The notes: generated from the sequence alone by a model not told the origin. A DNA stretch of 64,000 bases from Deltaproteobacteria bacterium (GCA_016214955.1 JACRMN010000019.1:291848-355847), one strand, 5' to 3'; shown: positions 27,303-35,389, numbered from the stretch's first letter. Numbers and translations: made by a program.

Positions 27303-27370
27303 GCGATCTGGACGCCAACGGCCACGAGCAGCCCTGCGAAGACGAGAATCATCAGCGTCAGCCAGGCCAT
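27188..27370 (-). CDS. Predicted 60-residue membrane protein downstream of the selenoprotein
   Basis: The ATG at 27370 lies 4 nt after the TAG (27377-27375) that ends the selenoprotein when its UGA is read through, with GGGGGTAGG in front as a plausible ribosome-binding site. Residues 1-27 form one hydrophobic helix (MAWLTLMILVFAGLLVAVG), followed by a short basic tail. The 3' 115 bp overlap the end of the convergent ATP-grasp gene, and codon use there is constrained by it, so the gene needs confirmation. If real, it is the last gene of a yggX-selenoprotein operon and could anchor the complex to the membrane. No family is recognised. Confidence 0.45.
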   Translation of the reverse strand: MAWLTLMILVFAGLLVAVGVQIAHAIGSGSRMSNRKHAWATRNVASTAPGVSPRAKANPR

Positions 27371-27374
27371 CGTC

Positions 27375-28817
27375 CTACCCCCGCGAGCCCGGGTCTTCGA
27401 GGGGAGCAGCCTGCTCCCCGGTGGGCTCCGCTCAACAGAACCAGGACTCCGTGAGCCGGGGGCCGGCCACCCCCCCGACGGGGTGGTGGGCGGTAGGGTG
27501 GCGATGGGGGAGGCCGGCGATGCCTCGCGCGAGCTGGTGAACCGCCTCGAAGGTGCGGGCGGCCGGCTCGCCGCGCGAGGCGCCGGCCTCGGCCAGGGCG
27601 GCCACCTCGCGCTGCAGCCGGTCCATGCGCGGGTCGGGATGGGTCCACCGGTGCGAGAGCGAGCCCTCGTCGAGCGGGCCGAAGAGGCCCGGCTCGGCCT
27701 CGAGGAGGAGCGAGCCGGGCGGCACCAGCAGCCGGATGGAGAGCTGCACCGGGTCCAGCGCCTCCACCCAGCCCTGGGCCTCGAAGGTGTCGAGGAGCGC
27801 CAGGTACCCGGCCAGCGTGGACCAGGGGGTGAAGGGGAGGAGCGACGGGCGCAGCGAGATGCCGGCGGCGCGGCAGGCTTCGAAGGCGGCGAGGACGCCG
27901 GCGCGGGTGTGGCCCTTGTGGAGCCGCGCCAGCACCTCGTCGGAGAGCGACTCCACCGCCGAGACGGCGAAGAGGGCGCCGCAGGCGCGGAGCTCCGGCA
28001 GGAGCGCCGCCTCCTCCACCAGGTGCTCCACCTTGGCGGTGAAGTCGAAGGTGAGGTCGGGGAAGCGCCGGTGGAGCGCCCGGGCCACCCGCAGGGCGTG
28101 GGCAGGGCCGTTGAGGAAGTCGGGGTCGCCGAAGGTGACGTGGGTGACGCCGCGCTCCACCTGCTGGGCCACGTCGGCGAGCACGGTCTCCTCGGGCACG
28201 GCGAAGAAGCGGCCCTGGTACAGCGCCGGCACCGGGCAGTGGAGGCAGCGGTGCTTGCAGCCGCGGGTGGCCTCGGCGTGGCCGGCAACCCGCTCCCTGC
28301 CGCCCTCGGCCAGCCGCGCGTACCGCTCCGGGGCCGGCAGGCCGCTCCGGCTCGGCACCGGGTAGTCGAGGCGCTTCAGCCTGGCTGGCTTCGCCAGCGG
28401 CAGGCGGGGCGGGGGAGTGGCGGAGGGGATCGGCTCGCCGCGCTCCAGGGCGCCGGCCAGCGCCACCAGCTCCTCCTCGCACTCGGCGCCGAGCACGGCG
28501 GCCGCGCCGGCGCGGCGCAGCAGGGGGGCGTGGAGCGGGGCGTACAGGCCGTGGAAGCAGAGGAGCGCGTCCGGCTGGAGGCTGCGGATGCGCTGGGCGG
28601 CCCGGAGCCCGAGCCGCAGCGCGGTGTGCATGGGGACGGAGAGCGCGATCAGGCGGGCGGCCCGGATGCGGGCCTCGTCGAGCTGCTCCACCTGCAGGTC
28701 GAGGGCGGCCGGCCGGAACCCGGCCCGCTCCAGGAAGGCCTTGGGCCAGGTGATGCCGGGAGGCTGCCGCCCCAGCTCGTAGGTGGCGACGAGGAGGATC
28801 TGTCCCGCGCCGCGCAT
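27375..28817 (-). CDS. Radical SAM selenoprotein with CUAEP C-terminal tail
   Basis: A 480-residue protein if UGA 27434-27432 is read as selenocysteine (461 if it stops). An N-terminal B12-binding-like domain (about 5-125) is followed by a radical SAM domain with the CxxxCxxC iron-sulfur motif at Cys187, Cys191 and Cys194 (EATRGCKHRCLHCPVP). The ordinary reading ends ESWFC then UGA; the frame continues Ala-Glu-Pro and 15 more residues to TAG, giving Cys461-Sec462-Ala-Glu-Pro. A SECIS-like hairpin begins 12 nt after the UGA. I recall a radical SAM family defined by a C-terminal CUAEP or CCAEP tail, and this matches it exactly. The reaction is unknown. yggX ends 15 nt upstream. Confidence 0.9.
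27401..27420 (-). promoter_or_regulatory. Bacterial SECIS hairpin
   Basis: In the minus-strand mRNA, 12 nt after the UGA, GGGGAGC (27419-27413) pairs with GCUCCCC (27407-27401) around the 5-nt loop AGGCU. The loop is nearly the AGGUCU loop of the E. coli fdhF element, with guanines near its start as SelB requires. The distance from UGA to loop is 19 nt, in the normal bSECIS range. Confidence 0.88.
27432..27434 (-). other. Selenocysteine UGA codon
   Basis: The codon series is UGU UGA GCG GAG CCC (Cys-Sec-Ala-Glu-Pro). Eighteen sense codons follow before TAG at 27377-27375, and the downstream gene begins immediately after that TAG, which supports it as the true end. Confidence 0.88.
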
Positions 28818-28832
28818 GGGGCCGCGGGCCGC

Positions 28833-29111
28833 TCAGCCCTTGGACGGCGGGGGGCGGTAGTCGGGGGGGAGCGCCGCGCCAGCGCCGAAGAAGAACTGCT
28901 CCGCCTGCTGGAAGAGGATCTGGTTGGTGCGCGGGTCGGCGGGCGAGAGCCGGTACTCGTTCATGATCATCTTGAAGTGCTCGAGCCACATCTTCCAGGC
29001 TTCCGCCGAGATGCTGTCGTAGATGCGCTGGCCCAGCTCGTTGGCGAAGGGCTTGTGGTTCAGGCCTGGGAGCTCCCGGCCGAGCTTCTTGCAGTTGACG
29101 GTGCGGGCCAT
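28833..29111 (-). CDS. yggX: YggX-family Fe(II) trafficking / oxidative damage protection protein
   Basis: A 92-residue cytoplasmic protein of the YggX family, which helps protect iron-sulfur clusters and handles labile iron. Diagnostic features are the N-terminal [13 protein letters not shown] with the conserved cysteine, [24 protein letters not shown] and EQFFFG near the C-terminus. The ATG at 29111 follows AGGAG; an in-frame upstream start would add unconserved sequence. It lies directly ahead of the radical SAM selenoprotein gene (15-nt gap), so an iron-sulfur-protecting protein is probably expressed together with an iron-sulfur enzyme. Confidence 0.93.
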   Translation of the reverse strand: MARTVNCKKLGRELPGLNHKPFANELGQRIYDSISAEAWKMWLEHFKMIMNEYRLSPADPRTNQILFQQAEQFFFGAGAALPPDYRPPPSKG

Positions 29112-29146
29112 GCGGTCTCCTGGTCGGGGGACGGGGAAGATAAGCG

Positions 29147-29191
29147 AAAAAGCAGCGGCGCGCACGGTCGTGGTGCAGACCGGTGCGCGCC
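29147..29191 (-). terminator. Rho-independent terminator of the Xre gene
   Basis: On the minus strand a long stem (GGCGCGCAC plus GACC paired with GGTC plus GTGCGCGCC, one bulged base, 8-nt loop; 29157-29191) is followed by GCTGC and TTTTT (29151-29147). It separates the Xre gene from yggX, so yggX must have its own promoter. Confidence 0.8.
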
Positions 29192-29240
29192 GTCGTGTTC
29201 CGCCGCCGGGCCCCCGCGGCCAGGCGACTGGTGGAACGGG

Positions 29241-29447
29241 CTACTGCAGGAGCGAAGTGGCCGAGACGGTGAGCGCCTTGGCGAGCGACTCCAGCGTGTC
29301 GAGCGGCGGCGTGCGCTGCCCGCGCTCCAGCATGGAGATGTACGAGACCGACAGGCCGGCCTTGGCGGCCAGCGCCTCCTGGGAGTACTTGCGGCGGAGC
29401 CGTTCGTTGCGGAGGTTGACGGAGAACTTGTCTGCGAGAGAGGCCAT
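29241..29447 (-). CDS. Small Xre/Cro-type helix-turn-helix regulator
   Basis: A 68-residue protein that is essentially one HTH_3 domain: RNERLRRKYSQEALAAKAGL, then SVSYISMLERGQRTPPLDTLESLAKAL. It has no sensor or dimerisation domain. ATG at 29447 follows AGGAGTGCACGAA. The gene is a stand-alone unit: it has a good promoter at 29521-29549, two related dyads between the promoter and the start, and a strong terminator downstream. By inference it is autoregulated; other targets are unknown. The neighbouring upstream gene encodes a response regulator. Confidence 0.9.
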   Translation of the reverse strand: MASLADKFSVNLRNERLRRKYSQEALAAKAGLSVSYISMLERGQRTPPLDTLESLAKALTVSATSLLQ

Positions 29448-29479
29448 TTCGTGCACTCCTGGTGTGCAGCGGGGGAATT

Positions 29480-29512
29480 GCGGATTCCGCCATGTCCCGT
29501 GGCGGTTTCCGC
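29480..29512. promoter_or_regulatory. Paired dyad operator in the Xre leader
   Basis: Two near-identical 11-bp dyads, GCGGATTCCGC (29480-29490) and GCGGTTTCCGC (29502-29512), have centres 22 bp apart, about two helical turns. Together they form a larger inverted repeat with 16-nt arms (29477-29492, 29500-29515; 14 of 16 positions pair). They sit just downstream of the predicted transcription start, an ideal place for autorepression. Confidence 0.65.
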
Positions 29513-29520
29513 AATCCAGG

Positions 29521-29549
29521 AAGCTAGCACTTGGAGTGGGGACCGTAAA
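29521..29549 (-). promoter_or_regulatory. Promoter of the Xre gene
   Basis: On the minus strand TTTACG (29549-29544), a 17-nt spacer and TAGCTT (29526-29521). Confidence 0.65.
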
Positions 29550-29562
29550 GTCCCGGTCGTGT

Positions 29563-30285
29563 CTACTTTCCGCGGGACCGCGTCGGGATGGGCACGCGGT
29601 ACCGGCGCAGCAGGCGGCGCAGGGCGAAGTACGAGACGTCGAGCGCCTTGGCCAGTCCCAGGGGGTCGCCCTGGTAAAGCCGGGCCGCGGCGGCGAGGTA
29701 GCGCTGGGCCGCCTCCTCGAAGGGCAGAACCGCCTCCTTGGCGGCAGGTGCCCTGAGCCCCGGCAGTCCGAGGCCGCCCGCACCCAGGGCGGCGAGTGAT
29801 TCCCGCGCGCTGCGCGCGTGCGCCTCGCTGTCCTCCAGGAGTCTCACCAGCCTGCGCCTGTCGATCGCCAGCTCGATGGCCTCCGAGATCTCGCCCGAGC
29901 GCCCGTCCCCGTACTGGTGGAAGTGATCGGCGCCGGCGGCAACCGCCGCAACCGCCTCCGATGGGGGCGCCGCGGCGGTGAAGGCGAGGATGGCCAGGTC
30001 GGAGCGCTGCGGCCGAATTTGCAGGATCACGTCGAGCCCGCCGCGGCGGGGCATCATGAGATCCACCGCCAGCACGGTGACGCGCCGCGTCGTTCGACGA
30101 AGGGCTTCGTCGCCGTCCCCCGCGGTGACCACCTCGAAGCGCGGGTAGCGCCCCAGCGTGGAGGCGCGGTCGCGTCCGGGCACCTTGCCGAGCCGATCGC
30201 GGAGCACCTGGAGGTGGACGGGGTCGTCGTCCGCGATCACGAGGACGTGATCGTGCTCCTCGGGCCTGTCCCACTCGCGGGCCAT
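29563..30285 (-). CDS. Atypical response regulator with C-terminal helix-turn-helix
   Basis: A 240-residue protein. The N-terminal receiver domain (about 12-145) has the acidic pair in VIADDDP and the likely phospho-acceptor Asp75 in VDLMMPRRGG, but the conserved Lys-Pro after beta-5 is not seen (GADHFHQYGDG), so the switching mechanism may differ. The loop after Arg36 is also longer than usual. The C-terminus ends in a Fis-like helix-turn-helix (GLAKALDVSYFALRRLLRRYRVP). ATG at 30285 has TATAGG ending 8 nt upstream. No histidine kinase is adjacent. Confidence 0.82.
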   Translation of the reverse strand: MAREWDRPEEHDHVLVIADDDPVHLQVLRDRLGKVPGRDRASTLGRYPRFEVVTAGDGDEALRRTTRRVTVLAVDLMMPRRGGLDVILQIRPQRSDLAILAFTAAAPPSEAVAAVAAGADHFHQYGDGRSGEISEAIELAIDRRRLVRLLEDSEAHARSARESLAALGAGGLGLPGLRAPAAKEAVLPFEEAAQRYLAAAARLYQGDPLGLAKALDVSYFALRRLLRRYRVPIPTRSRGK

Positions 30286-30325
30286 GGCGAACTCCTATAG
30301 CACCGGGAGTCGAGAAAGGCGCTCT

Positions 30326-31549
30326 TTAGCCCCGTTCCTCGCGGGGAGGTCGCAGCAGCACCACCGAGATCCGGCTCCCCCGCGGCAGCCGGCTCCTCCC
30401 GGGGGGAAGGACCGCCAGCGCCTCGAAGCCGGTGGCCGAGGTCAGGGCGCCACTCGACTGGGTCGCCAGCGGCTCGGCAAGGAGCGCTCCCCTGGCGAGC
30501 CGCACCCGGGCGCGGACGAAGTAGGTGAGGGCCGGATCCTTCTCGAAGGGCACGGCCAGGCGCGCCGGAAGCTCGGGGCGCGAGGGGCCCGTGAGGCCGG
30601 CGAGCTGCCGGATGGCCGGGCGGACGAAGAGCTCGAAGGTGACGAGGGCGCTCACGGGGTTGCCGGGGAGGCCGAACACACCGGTGCGGCCCCAGCGGCC
30701 GAAGGCCACGGGCTTCCCGGGCCGCATGGCCACCTTCCAGAAGGCGAGCCGCGTCCCCATGGACTCCAGCACCTCCCGCGTCAGGTCGCGGTCGCCCACC
30801 GAGACGCCGCCGGTGGTGACGAGCAGGTCCGCGCCCCGCGCCGCCGACACGGCGCGGCGGATGGCGGCGCGGCTGTCGCCGGCCAGCGGGAGGAGGAAGG
30901 GCTCGCCGCCGGCCTCGCGGGCCGCGGCCGCCAGCATGTGGCTGTTGGAGTCGGCGATCTGCCCGGGGCCTGGGCTGCGGTACACCGGCACCAGCTCGTC
31001 GCCGGTCGCCAGGATGGCCACCCGCGGGCGCCGGTGCACGAGGAGCTCGGTGCGGCCCAGGGCCGCCGCCAGCCCCACCGCGCCCGCGTCGACCAGGGAG
31101 CCCGCGGCCAGGGGCGCGGAGCCCGGGGCCACGTCGTGGCCGGCGCGACGCACGAAGCGGCCGGCCACCGCGGCACGCCGGAAGCGGGCCAGGTCACCGT
31201 CCCGCTCCACCTCCTCCTGCATCTCCACCGAGTCGGCGCCGGCCGGCATGGGCGCGCCGGTGTAGATGCGGGCGCAGGCGCCGGGCGGCAACGGCGGCAG
31301 GTCGCTCGAGCCCGCGGCCGAGACGAAGGCCACCGGCAGCCGGGCGCCGGGGCGGCGCGCGTCGGCGGCCCGCAGCGCGTAGCCGTCCATCTGGGCATTG
31401 TCGAAGGGCGGCAGGGCCCGCTCGCTGACGAGCTCCTCGGCCAGGGCGCGCCCGAGCGCCTCGCCGAAGGGGACGCGCTCGGCGGAGAGCGGCCCTTGCT
31501 CCGCCAGGCCCGAGAGGATGCGGCGCAGCGCCGCCTGGGGGTCGATCAC
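30326..31549 (-). CDS. moeA: Molybdopterin molybdenumtransferase
   Basis: Inserts molybdate into adenylylated molybdopterin to make Mo cofactor. From GTG at 31549 it is 407 residues, the length of E. coli MoeA; an ATG at 31636 in frame would add 29 unconserved residues. Signatures: FDNAQMDGYALRAAD, GACARIYTGAPMPAGADSVEMQE, the MoCF fold with ILATGDELVP and ADSNSHML, TTGGVSVGDRDL, and GLPGNPVSALVTFELFVRP. Mo cofactor is needed by the molybdopterin oxidoreductase encoded at 55491, though the genes are far apart. Divergent from rnr. Confidence 0.95.
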   Translation of the reverse strand: MIDPQAALRRILSGLAEQGPLSAERVPFGEALGRALAEELVSERALPPFDNAQMDGYALRAADARRPGARLPVAFVSAAGSSDLPPLPPGACARIYTGAPMPAGADSVEMQEEVERDGDLARFRRAAVAGRFVRRAGHDVAPGSAPLAAGSLVDAGAVGLAAALGRTELLVHRRPRVAILATGDELVPVYRSPGPGQIADSNSHMLAAAAREAGGEPFLLPLAGDSRAAIRRAVSAARGADLLVTTGGVSVGDRDLTREVLESMGTRLAFWKVAMRPGKPVAFGRWGRTGVFGLPGNPVSALVTFELFVRPAIRQLAGLTGPSRPELPARLAVPFEKDPALTYFVRARVRLARGALLAEPLATQSSGALTSATGFEALAVLPPGRSRLPRGSRISVVLLRPPREERG

Positions 31550-31647
31550 CCTTCGACTTCGCCCCGGCCCGCCGGGGAAGTCAAGCGGCCCGCGGCGCTC
31601 CACGAGGGGCTCGACCGGCGCGCCCCTGCGTGACATGGTGCCCGCCA

Positions 31648-34026
31648 GTGAAGCGACGAGATCCAGAGAGAGGCCCGGAGAGGAGCCCGGACCGGGCCCC
31701 GGAGAAGAGAGACCGGAGCGAGGCGCTGCTGGCCGCGCTGCGGGCGGCGCAGGGCAAGGCGCTCTCGGTGGGCGAGGTGGTGCAGCGGGCGCGGCTCCAC
31801 CCCGGCGAGCGCACCCAGGTGAAGCGCATCCTGCGGGACCTGGCGCGCCAGGGGCTGGTGCAGCGCGACGAGAAGCGCTTCTCGGTGCCGGCGCCCCGGA
31901 GCGAGACGGCCGAGCCCGGCACCCTGCGCGCCGGCAAGGCGCCGCGGCTCGCGCCCCCGGTGCGCGGCGGCCCGGGCATCACCGGCACGCTCACCCGCCA
32001 CCGCGACGGCTACGGCTTCGTGGCCCGCCTCGACCGCAAGGGCGAGGACGTCTTCGTGCCGCCCGACGAGGCGGCCCAGGCCTTCGACGGCGACCTGGTC
32101 CGGGTGGAGCTGGCGCCGGCCCGGGGCGGGCGCACCCTGGGCCGCAACCTGCGGGTGCTGGAGCGGCGCCGGCGCTGGGCCCTCGGCACCTACCACGCCC
32201 GCGGCAAGATGAGCTTCGTGCTGCCGGCCGGCCCCGAGGCGCTGGGGACCATCCCGGTGCCCGAGACCGACGCCGCCGCCGACGGCGACCTGGTGAAGGT
32301 GGCGCTCCAGCCCGGAACCGGCCGGCTGGAGGGCAGGGTGGTGGAGCGGGTGGGCGCGCCTGGCGAGCCGCGCGTCGAGGCGCTGCGGGTGGCCTACGGC
32401 AAGGGCTTCTCCGACCTCTTCCCCGACCCGGTGCGCCAGGAGGCCGAGGCCGTCCCCGACCACGTCACCGCTGCCGACCGCGAGGGGCGCCGCGACCTCA
32501 CCGGCCTGCGGCTGGTGACCATCGACGGCGCCGACGCCCGCGACTTCGACGACGCCGTCTTCGTCGAGCGGCTCGGCACCGGCAAGAAGGGCGGCTGGCG
32601 GCTGGTGGTGGCCATCGCCGACGTGGCCCACTACGTGCGCAAGGGCCAGCCCCTCGACGACGAGGCGCGCCGGCGGGGCACCAGCGTCTACTTCCCCTCG
32701 CTGGTGCTGCCCATGCTGCCGGAGCGGCTCTCCAACGGCATCTGCTCGCTCAACCCCCAGGTCGACAGGCTCTGCCTGGTGGCCGACATGCGCATCGACG
32801 ACCGGGGCGAGGCCGGCGGGGCCGAGATCTACCCGGCGGTGATGCGCTCGGTGGCCCGCTGCACCTACGACGAGGTGGCCGCCTCCCTGGCCGGCGAGCG
32901 GGTGGCCGGCAAGGAGCACCTGCGGGCCGACTTCGCGGTCATGGCCGATCTCCAGGAGCGGCTCGGGGCCATGCGGGCCCGGCGCGGCTCCATCGACTTC
33001 GACCTGCCCGAGGCCAAGGTGGTGCTGGGGCCCGAGGGCCAGGTCGCCTCCATCGAGAAGCGACCCCGCAACCGGGCCCACCGCATCGTCGAGGAGTTCA
33101 TGCTGGCCGCCAACGAGGCGGTGGCCCGCCACTTCGGCGAGCGCCAGCTCCCCACCATCTACCGGGTGCACGGCCTTCCCGACGAGGAGAAGCTGGACTC
33201 GTTCCGCGAGCTGGCCCAGGCCCACGGCTTCCAGGTGCCGGAGGGGCCGCTCTCGCCCGCGGCGCTCAACGCGCTCCTGCACCGCATCCAGGGCCACGCC
33301 CAGCAGCGGGCCATGAACCAGCTCCTGCTGCGGGCCATGATGCAGGCCATCTACAGCCCCGAGAACATCGGCCACTTCGGCCTGGCGGCCGAGAGCTACC
33401 TGCACTTCACCTCGCCCATCCGCCGCTACCCGGACCTCATCGTCCACCGGCTGCTGTGGGAGGGCTGGGCGGGCGGCGAGCGCACCCGGGAGCGCGAGCT
33501 CACCGAGGCGGCGCTGCTCTCCTCGGAGCGCGAGCGGGCGGCGATGCAGGCCGAGCGGGAGATCCAGGCCTTCTACGCGGCGCTCCTGCTCTCGGCCCAC
33601 GTGGGCGAGCGCTTCCCCGGCGTGGTGGCCAGCGTCGCCGAGGTGGGGCTGTTCGTGGAGCTGGGCCCCTGGTTCGTGGAGGGGCTGGTCAAGACCGAGA
33701 CGCTGGGAGACGGCTTCGCCTTCGACCCCAGGCTCCACGCCCTGGCCGAGCCGCGCAGCGGCCGGGCCTACCGGGTCGGCGACGCGGTGGAGATCGAGGT
33801 GGCGGCGGCCAGCCCGGCGCGGCGGCAGGTGGACCTGCTGCTGGTGGAGGGCGGCCGCACGCTGCGGTCGGGCGACCTCTCCGCCGCGGGCCGGGGCCAG
33901 CGTGGGCGCGAGGAGCGCGGCGGGCGCGGGCCGGCTCGCGGGGCCGCGGCGAAGGGCAGGGTCGGCGGCAAGCGGGACAAGGGCGGAGGCAAGCACGGGG
34001 GGAGGAAGGGCCGCAGGCGCCGGTGA
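31648..34026 (+). CDS. rnr: Ribonuclease R (RNB/S1 exoribonuclease)
   Basis: A processive 3'-5' exoribonuclease that degrades structured RNA. The roughly 792-residue product shows a short winged-helix region (LSVGEVVQRARLHPGERTQ), cold-shock domains (GTLTRHRDGYGFVARL), the RNB catalytic domain with TIDGADARDFDDAVFVE (metal-binding Asp cluster) and FTSPIRRYPDLIVHR, an S1 domain (FPGVVASVAEVGLFVELGP), and a Gly/Arg/Lys-rich tail of about 50 residues. The start is uncertain: GTG 31648 is used, GTG 31630 is in frame and neither has a clear ribosome-binding site. Its stop overlaps the next gene. Confidence 0.93.
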   Translation: MKRRDPERGPERSPDRAPEKRDRSEALLAALRAAQGKALSVGEVVQRARLHPGERTQVKRILRDLARQGLVQRDEKRFSVPAPRSETAEPGTLRAGKAPRLAPPVRGGPGITGTLTRHRDGYGFVARLDRKGEDVFVPPDEAAQAFDGDLVRVELAPARGGRTLGRNLRVLERRRRWALGTYHARGKMSFVLPAGPEALGTIPVPETDAAADGDLVKVALQPGTGRLEGRVVERVGAPGEPRVEALRVAYGKGFSDLFPDPVRQEAEAVPDHVTAADREGRRDLTGLRLVTIDGADARDFDDAVFVERLGTGKKGGWRLVVAIADVAHYVRKGQPLDDEARRRGTSVYFPSLVLPMLPERLSNGICSLNPQVDRLCLVADMRIDDRGEAGGAEIYPAVMRSVARCTYDEVAASLAGERVAGKEHLRADFAVMADLQERLGAMRARRGSIDFDLPEAKVVLGPEGQVASIEKRPRNRAHRIVEEFMLAANEAVARHFGERQLPTIYRVHGLPDEEKLDSFRELAQAHGFQVPEGPLSPAALNALLHRIQGHAQQRAMNQLLLRAMMQAIYSPENIGHFGLAAESYLHFTSPIRRYPDLIVHRLLWEGWAGGERTRERELTEAALLSSERERAAMQAEREIQAFYAALLLSAHVGERFPGVVASVAEVGLFVELGPWFVEGLVKTETLGDGFAFDPRLHALAEPRSGRAYRVGDAVEIEVAAASPARRQVDLLLVEGGRTLRSGDLSAAGRGQRGREERGGRGPARGAAAKGRVGGKRDKGGGKHGGRKGRRRR

Positions 34027-34772
34027 TCTGGCTCCTCCTCACCGCCGCCGCGTTCGGCGCCGGGGTCATCAACGCCATCGCCGGCGGCGGCTCGCTCCTC
34101 ACCTTTCCGGCCCTGCTGCTCACCGGCATGGGCAGCGTGGCCGCCAACGCCACCAACACCCTGGCGGTCTGGCCCGGCACCGTCTCCTCGGTCTGGGCAT
34201 ACCGGAAGATCATCGCCGAGGAGCGGACCCGGGCAGTGGCCCTGGCGCTCCCCTCGGCGCTCGGCGGCCTCCTCGGCTCCTGGGTGCTGCTCCACACCTC
34301 GGAGAAGTCCTTCGACGCCATCGTCCCCTGGCTGGTGCTCTTCGCCTGCGCCCTGGTGGCCTTCCAGCCGCAGATCGGCCGCTTCGTCCAGGGTCACCGG
34401 GCCACCGAGGAGGTCCAGGTGCCGCCGGCGCTGTGGATCGCCCAGCTGCTGGTCTCCTTCTACGGAGGCTACTTCGGGGCCGGCATGGGCATCGTCATGC
34501 TGGCGTTCATGGGCGTGCTCCTGCCCTCGAGCCTGCAGCACGCCAACGGCCTGAAGCTCATCTGCTCCGGCATCATCAACGCCGTGGCGGCGCTCTACTT
34601 CCTGTTCATGGGCACCGCCTCGCTGCCCCACGCCGCGCTCATGGCGGTGGCCTCCATCGCCGGCGGCTGGGCGGGCGCGCACCTGGCCCAGCGCCTGCCG
34701 GCCAGGGCCATGCGGATCGTGGTGGTGACCTACGGCGTGGTGCTGGCGCTGCTGCTGATGCGGCGTGCCTGA
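34023..34772 (+). CDS. TauE/SafE family membrane transporter
   Basis: A 249-residue integral membrane protein, probably eight helices, of the sulfite exporter TauE/SafE (DUF81) family. Two repeated halves each start with a Gly-rich motif: GAGVINAIAGGGSLLTFPALL and SFYGGYFGAGMGIVMLAF. Members export sulfite, sulfoacetate or other organic anions; the substrate here is not evident. GTG start overlaps the rnr stop (GTGA), so it is probably translated from the same mRNA. It converges with the CBS gene; a short AGCGGC/GCCGCT hairpin at 34776-34790 lies between. Confidence 0.88.
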   Translation: MIWLLLTAAAFGAGVINAIAGGGSLLTFPALLLTGMGSVAANATNTLAVWPGTVSSVWAYRKIIAEERTRAVALALPSALGGLLGSWVLLHTSEKSFDAIVPWLVLFACALVAFQPQIGRFVQGHRATEEVQVPPALWIAQLLVSFYGGYFGAGMGIVMLAFMGVLLPSSLQHANGLKLICSGIINAVAALYFLFMGTASLPHAALMAVASIAGGWAGAHLAQRLPARAMRIVVVTYGVVLALLLMRRA

Positions 34773-34788
34773 GGGAGCGGCCGGGCCG

Positions 34789-35241
34789 CTAGCTCTTGCC
34801 GGCCGCCGCCTGCTGCATCTGCTTCGAGAACCAGATCAGCGCCTCGAGGGCGTTGGTGGTGGTGAGGATGCCCACCAGCTGCCCGGTTGCGTCCACCACG
34901 GTGATGCCGTTCAGCTTCCGGTCGTGGATGAGCTGGGCGCAGTCGGCGATCTCGGTGTCGGGCCCCACCGTGTTGGGCTTGGGGTTCATCGCCTGGGTGA
35001 CCGGCGTCTTGGCCAGCAGGTAGTGGACCTCCCAGGTGTCCATGGAGGTGGCCTTGCCGGGCGAGAAGGAGAGCAGCATGCGCTCGGTGACCAGCCCCAC
35101 CAGCTTGCCGCCCTTCACCACCGGGAGGCGGCGGATGTTCTTCTCCTTGAGCAGGTGGATGGCCTCCACGATCGACGCGCCGGCGTCGATGGTGATGGGG
35201 TTGGGCGTCATCCAGTCGCGCACCTTGTTCTTCACGGTCAT
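34789..35241 (-). CDS. Tandem CBS-domain protein
   Basis: A 150-residue cytoplasmic protein consisting of two CBS domains: first WMTPNPITIDAGASIVEAI with IRRLPVVKGGKLVGLVTE, second VTQAMNPKPNTVGPDTEIAD with LNGITVVDATGQLVGILTT. CBS pairs bind adenosine nucleotides and usually act as energy or ligand sensors. The two domains are separated by an insert of about 25 residues (SFSPGKATSMDTWEVHYLL). The ATG at 35241 begins the domain; longer in-frame extension is unconserved. No effector domain is fused. Confidence 0.9.
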   Translation of the reverse strand: MTVKNKVRDWMTPNPITIDAGASIVEAIHLLKEKNIRRLPVVKGGKLVGLVTERMLLSFSPGKATSMDTWEVHYLLAKTPVTQAMNPKPNTVGPDTEIADCAQLIHDRKLNGITVVDATGQLVGILTTTNALEALIWFSKQMQQAAAGKS

Positions 35242-35389
35242 GGTCGATTCCCCGGGGTGTTGTCCTCTGGGGCGCGATCCGGCGGAGGCCCTGCCCAGCC
35301 CGCCCGGGTCGCGCGCCCGGTTTCTGCCATCGTACCGCCGACCCGCCCTCCGCGCCGCTTCTATCTGCCCAGCGGCCGCCACGGGCGGG

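Noticed and set aside
27432..28817. Radical SAM gene ending at UGA as a normal stop
   Set aside because: The CUAEP continuation, SECIS-like hairpin and position of the next gene make readthrough the better explanation.
34776..34790. Bidirectional terminator between TauE and CBS genes
   Set aside because: Only a 6-bp stem with a 3-nt loop, overlapping a stop codon and without a U-tract.
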